Under the pieces are notes generated by a model that made no database searches, was not told the DNA's origin, and saw only the letters and a program-made list of their open reading frames with translations. 5,950 bases of DNA from an uncultured Armatimonadota bacterium (GTDB taxonomy: Bacteria; Armatimonadota; Armatimonadia; Armatimonadales; Armatimonadaceae): positions 1 to 5,950 of the forward strand of contig CAIYBQ010000453.1 of the NCBI GenBank assembly GCA_903924445.1. Reading direction: 5' to 3'. The translations under genes and the position numbers were made by a program. Within the stretch, counting starts at the first letter, position 1. Each line of letters begins with the position of its first letter. Below are positions 1 to 5,669 of this stretch, piece after piece.

Positions 1-1
1 C

Positions 2-1378
2 GCAAACAGCATTTCATTGAAAATTGACCCGACTCTGCCGTTGAAAGATGGCGGCTACCGGATGACTGTGGGGCCGGATGGCGTCCTGATCACCGGCAAG
101 GATGCGGCGGGTGTCTTCTACGCCACGCAGTCATTGATTCAGCTGGCTCCTCCCGCGGGGGATGCGCGCTGGGCGATGCCGGATGGCGCTGCGGTTTCAA
201 GCGTGCGCATCGATGATGAGCCTACCTTTGGCTGGCGCGGTATTCAGCTGGATGTCGGGCGCTGGTTCCTGCCGGTGGAGGACATCAAGAAGCTCCTCGA
301 CTGGATGGCGTTTCACAAGCTGAATGTCTTTCACTGGCACCTGACGGAAGATCAGGGCTGGCGCTTTGAGTCCAAAAAGTATCCAAAGCTCACCGAGATT
401 GGCGCGTGGCGTGACAGCTCGCCGCCTTATGGGAACCGCAACGCAGCGGATGGCAAGAAGCATGGCGGTTTCTATACGCAGCAGCAGTGCCGTGATGTCG
501 TCGCTTATGCAGCAAAGCGCCATATCACGGTGGTTCCAGAGATCGAGATTCCCGGCCACTCCAGCGCTGCGATCGCGAGCTACCCGTACCTTGGCAACGA
601 TGACATCCCTGGATACGCACCAACCGTGATGACCCAGTGGGGTGTTCAGAGCTATGTTCTGTCGCCAAAGGAAGAGACATTTAAGTACATCGAGGATGTC
701 CTGGATGAAGTCTGCAAGGTCTTCCCGAGCAAGTTTATCCATATCGGCGGTGATGAGGCTCCAAAGACACAATGGAAGAAATCACCATACGCCCAGGGTG
801 TGATGAAGCGCGAAGGGCTCAAGGATGAAGAAGAGCTGCAGAGCTACATCATCAAGCGCGTCGAGGGGATGCTCACAAAGCGTGGGCGCCGCTTGATCGG
901 CTGGGATGAAATCCGTGAGGGTGGCTTGTCGCCAAACGCAACTGTCCAGGCGTGGCGCGGTGAGCAGGGTGGTATCGACACTGCGCGTGAGGGCAAGGAT
1001 GTCGTGATGTCGCCGACATCCCATATGTACTTTGACTACTACCAGGCGGATCCGAAGTCGGAGCTCGCCAAGGGTCCGGAGTTTGAGTGCATCGGTGGCT
1101 TCTTGCCGCTTGAACAGGTTTATTCCTACTATCCGCTTCCAACAGTCTTGAACGCGCAGGAGCAGAAGAAGATTCTGGGCCTCGAGGGACAGATCTGGGG
1201 CGAGTATGTGAAGTCGTATGAGAAGGCGATGTACCTTGGGTTTCCGCGTGCGGCGGCGATGGCGGAGACGGGCTGGTCGCCAAAGTCCCGTAAGAACTAT
1301 GCAGATTTCACAGAGCGTTTGGCAAAGGTGAATGAGCACTACAAGGCTGCCGGACTCAAGGTCGGCCCACTCAAGTAG
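2..1378 (+). CDS. GH20 beta-N-acetylhexosaminidase, 5'-truncated by window edge
   Basis: This family removes terminal beta-linked N-acetylglucosamine or N-acetylgalactosamine from glycans or chitin fragments, using the substrate's own acetamido group as nucleophile (family knowledge). The 458 visible codons begin with the end of a GH20b-like domain (GYRMTV, then GVFYATQSLIQL at about nt 113-148). The TIM barrel follows: WRGIQLDVGRWF at about nt 230-265, HWHLTEDQGWR from nt 332, VVPEIEIPGH near nt 530-560, and the catalytic HIGGDE with the Asp-Glu pair at nt 752-757. Barrel tryptophans usual for substrate binding are at nt 953 (QAWRG), 1196 (QIWGE) and 1274 (ETGWSP). The frame is open to the left edge. 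A TTG at 17 could be taken as a start, but it would cut the GH20b domain, so the true start is outside. No C-terminal domain follows the barrel. Export is likely, but the signal peptide is not visible. Confidence 0.95.
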   Translation, partial: ANSISLKIDPTLPLKDGGYRMTVGPDGVLITGKDAAGVFYATQSLIQLAPPAGDARWAMPDGAAVSSVRIDDEPTFGWRGIQLDVGRWFLPVEDIKKLLDWMAFHKLNVFHWHLTEDQGWRFESKKYPKLTEIGAWRDSSPPYGNRNAADGKKHGGFYTQQQCRDVVAYAAKRHITVVPEIEIPGHSSAAIASYPYLGNDDIPGYAPTVMTQWGVQSYVLSPKEETFKYIEDVLDEVCKVFPSKFIHIGGDEAPKTQWKKSPYAQGVMKREGLKDEEELQSYIIKRVEGMLTKRGRRLIGWDEIREGGLSPNATVQAWRGEQGGIDTAREGKDVVMSPTSHMYFDYYQADPKSELAKGPEFECIGGFLPLEQVYSYYPLPTVLNAQEQKKILGLEGQIWGEYVKSYEKAMYLGFPRAAAMAETGWSPKSRKNYADFTERLAKVNEHYKAAGLKVGPLK

Positions 1379-1403
1379 AGTTTTGTTGAGCAAGTAGGTT
1401 TCG

Positions 1404-1440
1404 AAAAGCCCTCTGGTGGTTGACACCAGAGGGCTTTTTT
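1404..1440 (+). terminator. Rho-independent terminator of the GH20 gene
   Basis: A perfect 11-bp GC-rich stem (GCCCTCTGGTG at 1408-1418 with its complement at 1424-1434) encloses a 5-nt loop GTTGA. It is followed by six T residues (1435-1440), with four A residues on the 5' side that can extend the stem. It lies 26 bp after the GH20 stop codon and points away from it, so it almost certainly ends that transcript. Confidence 0.93.
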
Positions 1441-1468
1441 GTGTGCAAAAAACAGATGACGAAAAAAG

Positions 1469-1554
1469 TTCTGTAGGGGCAGGCTTCCACGCCTGCCCAC
1501 GCTGCGGAGTCGCGTATCGACAAACAGGCAGACACAGATGCATGCCCTTACGAA
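1469..1554. repeat. Palindromic interspersed-repeat-like element
   Basis: The element is framed by imperfect inverted arms, TTCTGTAGGGGCA (1469-1481) and TGCCCTTACGAA (1543-1554), which pair apart from one unpaired base and one mismatch. Inside the left arm is a perfect 8-bp hairpin, GGGCAGGC (1477-1484) with GCCTGCCC (1491-1498), loop TTCCAC. Outer ends of the form GTAGGGGC...GCCCTTAC resemble short non-coding palindromic repeats I remember as scattered through many bacterial genomes. Only one copy is in the window, so repetition is inferred, not seen. It sits in the gap between two convergent genes, a usual place for such elements. I see no coding capacity. Confidence 0.5.
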
Positions 1555-1579
1555 AGTCTAATCGTTTATTCCAACCCTA

Positions 1580-1616
1580 TAAAAAGAAAAAACCTCCCTC
1601 CATTTCTGGAAAGAGG
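1580..1616 (-). terminator. Rho-independent terminator of the DUF1559 gene
   Basis: Read on the minus strand, CCTCTTTCC (1616-1608) pairs with GGAGGGAGG (1601-1593), giving nine pairs, two of them G:U, around the loop AGAAAT. A run of T residues broken by one C (1592-1580) follows. It lies about 36 bp past the stop codon of the minus-strand pilin-like gene, in the right orientation. The stem is weaker than that of the facing terminator at 1404-1440. Confidence 0.85.
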
Positions 1617-1652
1617 CTTTCGTTCATCTCGAAATTCCCAGTTACTGGGTAA

Positions 1653-2510
1653 TCAATACAATCCCCACATTGGCCAGGAACCTGTCCAGGTTGGGTTTGC
1701 AGGGCTACCAGAACAGATGTTGAAGCCTGCTGCAGCACCGGCATTCGTACGGAATGTACAAGCTGGCATGGTGTACTGAGCGGATGTTGGGCACTGTGCA
1801 AGGAATGCCTTCACATTGAGGTACTTTGCATGGCCATCGGCATATGCAAGGGTAAAGCCTTCAGAGTGAGGAGCATTATTGCGGTCTGGAATACCGCTTG
1901 GCATCAGGTAAGCAGCCCAGGATTCACGCAGTGCAGCAGGGTAGACCGTGCTGGTGTTTGTGATGTAGGAGAAACTGATCTGGTTGCGAAGCTCCATCAG
2001 GACCATCGTGTCCGCAGGGGCTTGAATACCAGCAAGGGTGCCACCTAGGAACGATGGGTTTTCCCCACCAACGAATGGGCGGCCAGAGACTGCGAGGTGC
2101 ATGGCGTAGCCGTTACCCTTGATCTCGCCGTTGCCATTCCATGCTGCTTCATCACGGGTACGGGATGGGCAGAAGAAGACTTGGCTGTTCTTGATGTATG
2201 GGTAGACCCATGCTTGCCACTTGTAGTGGTTGATGCGCAGTGCGAAGCCTGTGCTCGCCGCTGGGTTCAGAGGTCCAGGGCCCGTTGGCAACGTGTAGTC
2301 TGCGCGTGGGTAGTTCTCATCGTAGTCCTGAACATACATCAGCATGCCAAGGCCAACCTGCTTCATGTTCGACAGACAGGATGTCTGACGGGCCTTTTCA
2401 CGGGCCTGTGCAAATACTGGGAAAAGAATAGCTGCCAAAATGGCAATAATAGCAATCACAACCAGGAGTTCGATGAGCGTAAATGCGCTCTTTCGCGATG
2501 TGCGAGTCAT
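1653..2510 (-). CDS. Type IV pilin-like DUF1559 protein with H-X9-DG motif
   Basis: This is a 285-residue exported, pseudopilin-like protein of unknown role. Residues 1-9 are a short basic leader (MTRTSRKSA). A prepilin peptidase site follows, with Phe10 as mature residue 1 and Glu14 as the conserved Glu5 (FTLIELLVV). The hydrophobic helix spans roughly residues 10-33, and the FPVFAQAREKAR block (30-41) leads into Cys45, LSNMKQ and QDYDENYP. Near the C-terminus, His215 and Asp225-Gly226 form the H-X9-DG motif typical of DUF1559. The residue before cleavage is Ala9 rather than the usual Gly. The frame stays open upstream to 2720, but the ATG at 2510 is chosen because it begins the leader and has GGAG seven bases upstream. 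Many paralogues per genome are usual in this family. The gene is divergent from the DUF1501 operon, has its own terminator, and appears monocistronic. Confidence 0.93.
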   Translation of the reverse strand: MTRTSRKSAFTLIELLVVIAIIAILAAILFPVFAQAREKARQTSCLSNMKQVGLGMLMYVQDYDENYPRADYTLPTGPGPLNPAASTGFALRINHYKWQAWVYPYIKNSQVFFCPSRTRDEAAWNGNGEIKGNGYAMHLAVSGRPFVGGENPSFLGGTLAGIQAPADTMVLMELRNQISFSYITNTSTVYPAALRESWAAYLMPSGIPDRNNAPHSEGFTLAYADGHAKYLNVKAFLAQCPTSAQYTMPACTFRTNAGAAAGFNICSGSPANPTWTGSWPMWGLY

Positions 2511-2517
2511 ATAAGGT

Positions 2518-2521
2518 CTCC
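2518..2521 (-). promoter_or_regulatory. Shine-Dalgarno GGAG deciding the DUF1559 start
   Basis: On the minus strand GGAG stands seven bases before the ATG at 2510 (GGAGACCTTATATG). It supports that ATG over the 70-codon upstream extension of the same open frame, whose translation shows no domain. Confidence 0.75.
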
Positions 2522-2596
2522 AATACGGATATGAGTGACACCTGCCAAACAGGCCGATATCACCGCAGTATGACAGATAGACCCGGAGAAATCCCG

Positions 2597-2615
2597 TTTG
2601 ATGATGGTCATCAAA
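2597..2615. promoter_or_regulatory. Candidate operator palindrome TTTGATGA-TGG-TCATCAAA
   Basis: Two perfect 8-bp inverted arms are separated by TGG. The symmetry and the location in the only divergent promoter region of the window suggest a binding site for a dimeric regulator. It lies about 87 bp upstream of the DUF1559 start and about 200 bp upstream of DUF1501 A. No T-run follows, so it is not a terminator. No regulator gene is visible in the window, so the assignment is inference. Confidence 0.4.
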
Positions 2616-2748
2616 ATTAATAATTGGCACAAATTGGAGTTTTGTGTAATGCGTTGATATTGCCTGATGGTTCACTGCATACCCGCTATCATCAATTTGT
2701 TGCCGTTGGGCGTAGGGCAAAACAGACCTTTCTGTGATGCCTATCGGC

Positions 2749-2754
2749 TATACT
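2749..2754 (+). promoter_or_regulatory. Possible -10 box of the DUF1501 operon
   Basis: TATACT matches five of six positions of the sigma-70 -10 consensus and lies about 60 bp before the A start codon. The sequence 17 bases upstream (ACCTTT) is a poor -35 box and there is no TGn extension, so support is weak. Confidence 0.25.
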
Positions 2755-2778
2755 CAGAACGTAACCACATGATTGTGT

Positions 2779-2796
2779 GTCCCGTGCTTCCGGGAC
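2779..2796 (+). other. Leader hairpin before DUF1501 A
   Basis: GTCCCG (2779-2784) and CGGGAC (2791-2796) form a perfect 6-bp GC-rich stem with loop TGCTTC. It ends four bases before the purine stretch AAGGG (2801-2805) that probably binds the ribosome for the ATG at 2816. It has no T-run and may modulate or simply flank initiation. Confidence 0.4.
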
Positions 2797-2815
2797 GGGG
2801 AAGGGCGATGTTGCC

Positions 2816-4144
2816 ATGCTGACAATCCGGGGAAATAATCAGGGCCGCTTCTGCGATGGCCTGAGTCGACGTGATTTTATGACCATCGGGGGGCTCACGC
2901 TCGGCGGTCTCACCCTGCCTCAGCTCCTCGCGACCGAAGCCCGTGCCGGTGTCAAAGGCAACCACAAAGCCGTCATCATGGTCTTCCTGCCCGGAGGACC
3001 AAGTCATCAGGACATGTTTGACATGAAACCGGATGCCCCAGCCGACATCCGTGGCGAGTTCAAGCCCATCAAAACAAATGTCTCCGGTATCGAAATTTGC
3101 GAGCATATGCCGCTCCTTGCGAAAATGATGGACAAATTCACCATCATCCGGTCGATGACGGGCACACGCGATGAGCACGACTCCCACATTTGTATGAGCG
3201 GCTACTCGGCATTCGAGACAAGCCAGAACAAGGCACCCTGCATGGGTTCCGTTTTGTCCCGCCTCGAAGGTCCACTGGATAAAACCGTTCCGCCATTTGT
3301 TGCTCTTCAGGGGAAGGCGGGCCATACGCCGTGGGCCGACCCAGGCGATACCGGCTTTCTTGGCGTCGGGCATAGTCCGCTGCGTCCCGCCGGCCCGATG
3401 ATGACCGATATGACCCTCGGCGGTCTCTCCCTCGATCGTCTCGCGCATCGGAAACAGCTGCTTACATCCCTCGATGCCTATCGCCGCAATGTCGACAGCC
3501 TCACTGGCCTCGATTCACTATCCGAGCAGGCATTCAATATTTTGACGAGCAGCAAGCTTGTTACCGCCCTCGATGTCACTAAGGAAGACCCAAAGGTCCG
3601 GGCGATGTACGGGACTGGGCGTCTCGAACCTGTGGATGATGGCCTTCCGATGCTCAATGATCAGTTCCTTGCAGCGCGGCGTCTGGTCGAAGCTGGCGCT
3701 CGCTATGTAACGCTTGGCTATGGACGATGGGACTACCACGGCGACAACTTTGGGCAGCTTAAACGCTACCTCCCGATGCTGGATCAGGCACTTTCAAGTC
3801 TGGTCACAGACATCCACAACCGCGGGCTGCAAAACGATGTCACCGTTTGCGTCTGGGGCGAATTTGGGCGTACGCCGAAAATCAACAAGGAAGGTGGTCG
3901 TGACCACTGGCCACGTGCTAACTTCTGCTTGCTCGCGGGCGGTGGGATGCGAAATGGCCAGGTCATTGGGTCGACAAACCGCTTTGGCGAAGAACCGGAT
4001 GAGCGTCCAATCGACTACAAGGATGTCTTTGTGACCATGTATCACAACATGGGAATTGACATTGTGAATACGCCCGTGCCGGAAATGAATGGTCGTCCGA
4101 ATTATTTGTATGCGGGGCATGAGCCTATCCGGGAGCTGGTGTAG
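2816..4144 (+). CDS. DUF1501 family exported protein, copy A
   Basis: This is a 442-residue protein of the DUF1501 family, related to the alkaline phosphatase/sulfatase fold; no biochemical role is established to my knowledge. The N-terminus has a twin-arginine motif S17-RRDFM, a hydrophobic stretch (24-38) and a possible signal peptidase site after A42-R-A, so it is likely exported folded. Family blocks follow: FLPGGPSHQDMFDMKPDAP at 57-75, RGEFKPIKTN at 79-88, W305-DYHGDNF, and E349-FGRTP leading to G361-RDHWP, the last probably metal-site histidine and aspartate residues. The ATG at 2816 is chosen because the alignment with copy B starts there (MLTIRG against MLRIEG); a GTG at 2777 in the same frame adds 13 residues without support. 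The Shine-Dalgarno AAGGG is ten bases away. By eye about two thirds of residues match B. It heads an apparent operon, and its last 30 bp are repeated downstream. Confidence 0.92.
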   Translation: MLTIRGNNQGRFCDGLSRRDFMTIGGLTLGGLTLPQLLATEARAGVKGNHKAVIMVFLPGGPSHQDMFDMKPDAPADIRGEFKPIKTNVSGIEICEHMPLLAKMMDKFTIIRSMTGTRDEHDSHICMSGYSAFETSQNKAPCMGSVLSRLEGPLDKTVPPFVALQGKAGHTPWADPGDTGFLGVGHSPLRPAGPMMTDMTLGGLSLDRLAHRKQLLTSLDAYRRNVDSLTGLDSLSEQAFNILTSSKLVTALDVTKEDPKVRAMYGTGRLEPVDDGLPMLNDQFLAARRLVEAGARYVTLGYGRWDYHGDNFGQLKRYLPMLDQALSSLVTDIHNRGLQNDVTVCVWGEFGRTPKINKEGGRDHWPRANFCLLAGGGMRNGQVIGSTNRFGEEPDERPIDYKDVFVTMYHNMGIDIVNTPVPEMNGRPNYLYAGHEPIRELV

Positions 4145-4172
4145 GAGAGTGTTTTTTCTTTTTTCTTCTCAG

Positions 4173-4244
4173 ATGTCCGTGATGCCATGCGAATTACGCA
4201 GTGATGGTGTTTCGGGGCATGAGCCTATCCGGGAGCTGGTGTAG
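4173..4244 (+). pseudogene. Head-to-tail remnant of a DUF1501 gene, unit 1
   Basis: An open frame of 23 codons from ATG 4173 reads MSVMPCELRSDGVSG and ends in HEPIRELV, the exact C-terminus of DUF1501 A and B. At DNA level 4184-4207 aligns with the beginning of gene B (4344-4363) at 16 of 20 positions once four bases (4191-4194) are treated as an insertion. It thus looks like the first codons of a DUF1501 gene joined directly to its last codons, with some 400 codons lost. Those four bases would shift the frame from the old ATG at 4187. No clear ribosome site precedes 4173, so translation is doubtful. A chance similarity cannot be excluded. Confidence 0.35.
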
Positions 4245-4272
4245 GAGAGTGTTTTTTCTTATTTCTTCTCAG

Positions 4273-4344
4273 ATGTTCGTGACGCCGTGCGATCTACGCA
4301 TTGATGGTGATGCCGGGCATGAGCCTATCCGGGAGCTGGTGTAG
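4273..4344 (+). pseudogene. Head-to-tail remnant of a DUF1501 gene, unit 2
   Basis: This is the second 23-codon frame, MFVTPCDLRIDGDAG followed by HEPIRELV and the stop codon. LRIDG matches LRIEG at the start of copy B, and the five codons differ from B only at third positions (CTA CGC ATT GAT GGT against CTA CGT ATC GAA GGA). As in unit 1, four bases (4291-4294) interrupt the otherwise matching head, and the old start codon position reads GTG (4287-4289). The stop codon lies two bases before the ATG of gene B, so this remnant may now mainly act as B's leader. Confidence 0.35.
4331..4335 (+). promoter_or_regulatory. Possible Shine-Dalgarno for DUF1501 B inside the tail repeat
   Basis: GGGAG within the third tail copy lies 11 bases before the ATG at 4347, which is rather far. 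It is the only purine-rich match near the start. In the genuine tail of gene B the same place reads GCGAG, so the repeat copy gives B a better site than the cytochrome gene has. Confidence 0.35.
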
Positions 4345-4346
4345 CC

Positions 4347-5666
4347 ATGCTACGTATCGAAGGAACATCCAGCGGGTCATTCTGTGACAACGTCTCACGC
4401 CGACAATTTCTGAAAGTCGGTGCGGTTGGCGCCCTCACGCTCCCACAGCTCCTTGCCGCCGAGGCCCAGGCTGGGGTTGGCAATAGCCATAAAGCCGTCA
4501 TCATGATTTACCTCCCGGGCGGCATCGGGCATCAGGATTCCTTCGACCTCAAAATGGATTCCCCGTCCGACATCCGGGGAGAGTTCAAGCCCATCAAAAC
4601 CAACCTCCCCGGGCTTGAAATCTGCGAATACCTCCCAAAACTTGCCACCATCATGGACAAGTGCACCGTGATTCGCTCGCTGGTTGGCGCACGGGATGAG
4701 CACGCATCCAACCTCTGTATGTCCGGCTACACGCAGGCGGAGACATCTCAGCTCCACAGACCAACGATGGGTTCCGTCCTCTCTCGCCTCGAGGGCTCGG
4801 TTGACAAAACCGTCCCGCCGTTTATCAATATGGCCGCCCGGACCCAGCATCCACCTTACAACGATCCGGGCCCGGGATTTGCCGGCATTGCATACTCTGC
4901 GCTGAACCCGAACGGCCCGATGATGGCTGATATGACCCTCGGTGGCATCACCTTGGATCGCTTGGCGCATCGACGCCAGCTGTTGACATCCCTGGATGCC
5001 TACCGCCGCAAAGTCGACTCCCTCGAAGGTCTCGATAGCCTCTCGCAAAAAGCGTATGACATCTTGACATCCAGCAAACTTGTCAACGCGATGAACCTCG
5101 ACAAGGAAGACCCAAAGGTCCGCGCACGCTACGGCAAGGGGATTACCGCGGTTCAGGGGGATGCATCCCCGATGCTTAACGAACAGTTCCTCGCAGCCCG
5201 GCGGCTGGTTGAAGCGGGTGCGCGCCTTGTTCACATTTCCTACGGCTTCTGGGACTGGCATGGCAATAACTTCAAAATGATGAAGGATCACCTGCCGCAC
5301 CTTGATCAGGGCGTGCACGCACTCATCACGGATCTCCACGAGCGTGGACTCGATAAGGATGTCTCTGTTGTTGTCTGGGGCGACTTTGGCCGATCACCTA
5401 AGATTAACAAGGATGCTGGCCGTGACCACTGGCCACGCGTTTCGTGCGCGCTCCTTGCGGGCGGTGGGATGCGACATGGACAGGTCATCGGGTCCACGAA
5501 CCGGCTGGGTGAAGAAGCGGATGACCGCCCGATCGACTACAAAGATGTCTTTGTAACGCTCTACAACCAGCTGGGGATTGACATCGTCAATACGCCTGTA
5601 CCAGAAATGAATGGTCGTCCGAATTACTTGTTTGCTGGACACGAGCCCATTCGCGAGCTGGTGTAG
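4347..5666 (+). CDS. DUF1501 family exported protein, copy B
   Basis: This 439-residue paralogue of copy A aligns over its full length, with small gaps in the signal region (two residues) and before PGFAGI (one residue). It has the twin-arginine motif S17-RRQFL, a hydrophobic segment at 24-36 and a likely cleavage site after A40-Q-A. Conserved blocks are RGEFKPIKTN, W302-DWHGNNF, D346-FGRSP and R359-DHWP, so the putative metal-site residues are kept. The early family block differs: A reads GGPSHQDMFDMKP, whereas B reads GGIGHQDSFDLKM (58-70), losing the usual Pro-Ser and changing residues around the presumed active site. It may therefore act on another substrate. The C-terminal 25 or so residues are almost identical to A. 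The ATG at 4347 is two bases after the last repeat copy, and the next gene starts three bases after this stop, so co-transcription of all three is likely. Confidence 0.92.
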   Translation: MLRIEGTSSGSFCDNVSRRQFLKVGAVGALTLPQLLAAEAQAGVGNSHKAVIMIYLPGGIGHQDSFDLKMDSPSDIRGEFKPIKTNLPGLEICEYLPKLATIMDKCTVIRSLVGARDEHASNLCMSGYTQAETSQLHRPTMGSVLSRLEGSVDKTVPPFINMAARTQHPPYNDPGPGFAGIAYSALNPNGPMMADMTLGGITLDRLAHRRQLLTSLDAYRRKVDSLEGLDSLSQKAYDILTSSKLVNAMNLDKEDPKVRARYGKGITAVQGDASPMLNEQFLAARRLVEAGARLVHISYGFWDWHGNNFKMMKDHLPHLDQGVHALITDLHERGLDKDVSVVVWGDFGRSPKINKDAGRDHWPRVSCALLAGGGMRHGQVIGSTNRLGEEADDRPIDYKDVFVTLYNQLGIDIVNTPVPEMNGRPNYLFAGHEPIRELV

Positions 5667-5669
5667 CCA

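Larger units (their letters stand above)
2511..2815. other. Divergent intergenic region
   Basis: This stretch of about 305 bp separates the leftward pilin-like gene from the rightward DUF1501 operon and should carry both promoters. It is AT-richer than the genes, most clearly at 2613-2645. It holds a perfect palindrome (2597-2615), directly followed by a small AT-only palindrome AATTAATAATT (2615-2625). On the minus strand there is an extended -10-like sequence TGTCATACT (2575-2567). On the plus strand there is a -10-like TATACT (2749-2754), with no convincing -35 box for either. A further TCATCAA copy, a half-site of the palindrome, lies at 2689-2695. I see no small gene or RNA gene here. 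Confidence 0.6.
4113..4344 (+). repeat. 100-bp tandem repeat built from the 3' end of DUF1501 A
   Basis: Units 4113-4212 and 4213-4312 differ at nine positions by my count (about 91% identity), and a third partial unit spans 4313-4344. Each unit opens with the 30 bp that encode GHEPIRELV and the stop codon of gene A. These 30 bp are identical in all three copies (4115-4144, 4215-4244, 4315-4344), and all nine differences between units 1 and 2 fall in the remaining 68 bp. The first copy is the real end of gene A; the other two lie between genes, in other frames. Each spacer has a pyrimidine-rich stretch (about 4150-4170 and 4250-4270), a small TGCG/CGCA hairpin (4188-4200 and 4288-4300), and a segment resembling the start of gene B. 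No terminator is evident, so read-through into B is expected. Confidence 0.95.

Noticed and set aside
17..19. TTG as the real start of the GH20 protein
   Set aside because: The frame is open to the left edge, and starting there would remove most of the GH20b domain and any signal peptide.
1416..1652. Plus-strand open frame of 78 codons in the convergent gap
   Set aside because: It begins inside a terminator stem and covers a palindromic repeat and a second terminator; its translation looks like low-complexity chance sequence.
2623..2640. Sigma-54-like TGGCAC sequence
   Set aside because: The second element is not at the required spacing (no GC ten bases after GG).
2511..2720. In-frame upstream extension of the DUF1559 gene by 70 codons
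   Set aside because: The prepilin leader and a proper Shine-Dalgarno place the start at 2510; the extension shows no domain and covers the likely promoter region.
2777..2815. GTG start 13 codons upstream of DUF1501 A
   Set aside because: It would run through the GC-rich leader hairpin, and the paralogue B aligns from the ATG at 2816.
4145..4172. Terminator between DUF1501 A and B at the T-rich stretch
   Set aside because: The pyrimidine run follows no stable GC-rich stem; only a 4-bp GAGA/TCTC pairing is possible.
4113..4344. CRISPR-like repeat-spacer array
   Set aside because: The 30-bp repeats are coding-gene ends, the 70-bp spacers resemble each other, and no cas gene is near.
4395..5339. 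Long minus-strand open frame (314 codons) opposite DUF1501 B
   Set aside because: It has no recognisable motif and mirrors the codon structure of the strongly supported plus-strand gene; treated as a shadow. The same applies to the minus-strand frames at 2741-3448, 197-772, 782-1543 and 5394-5891.
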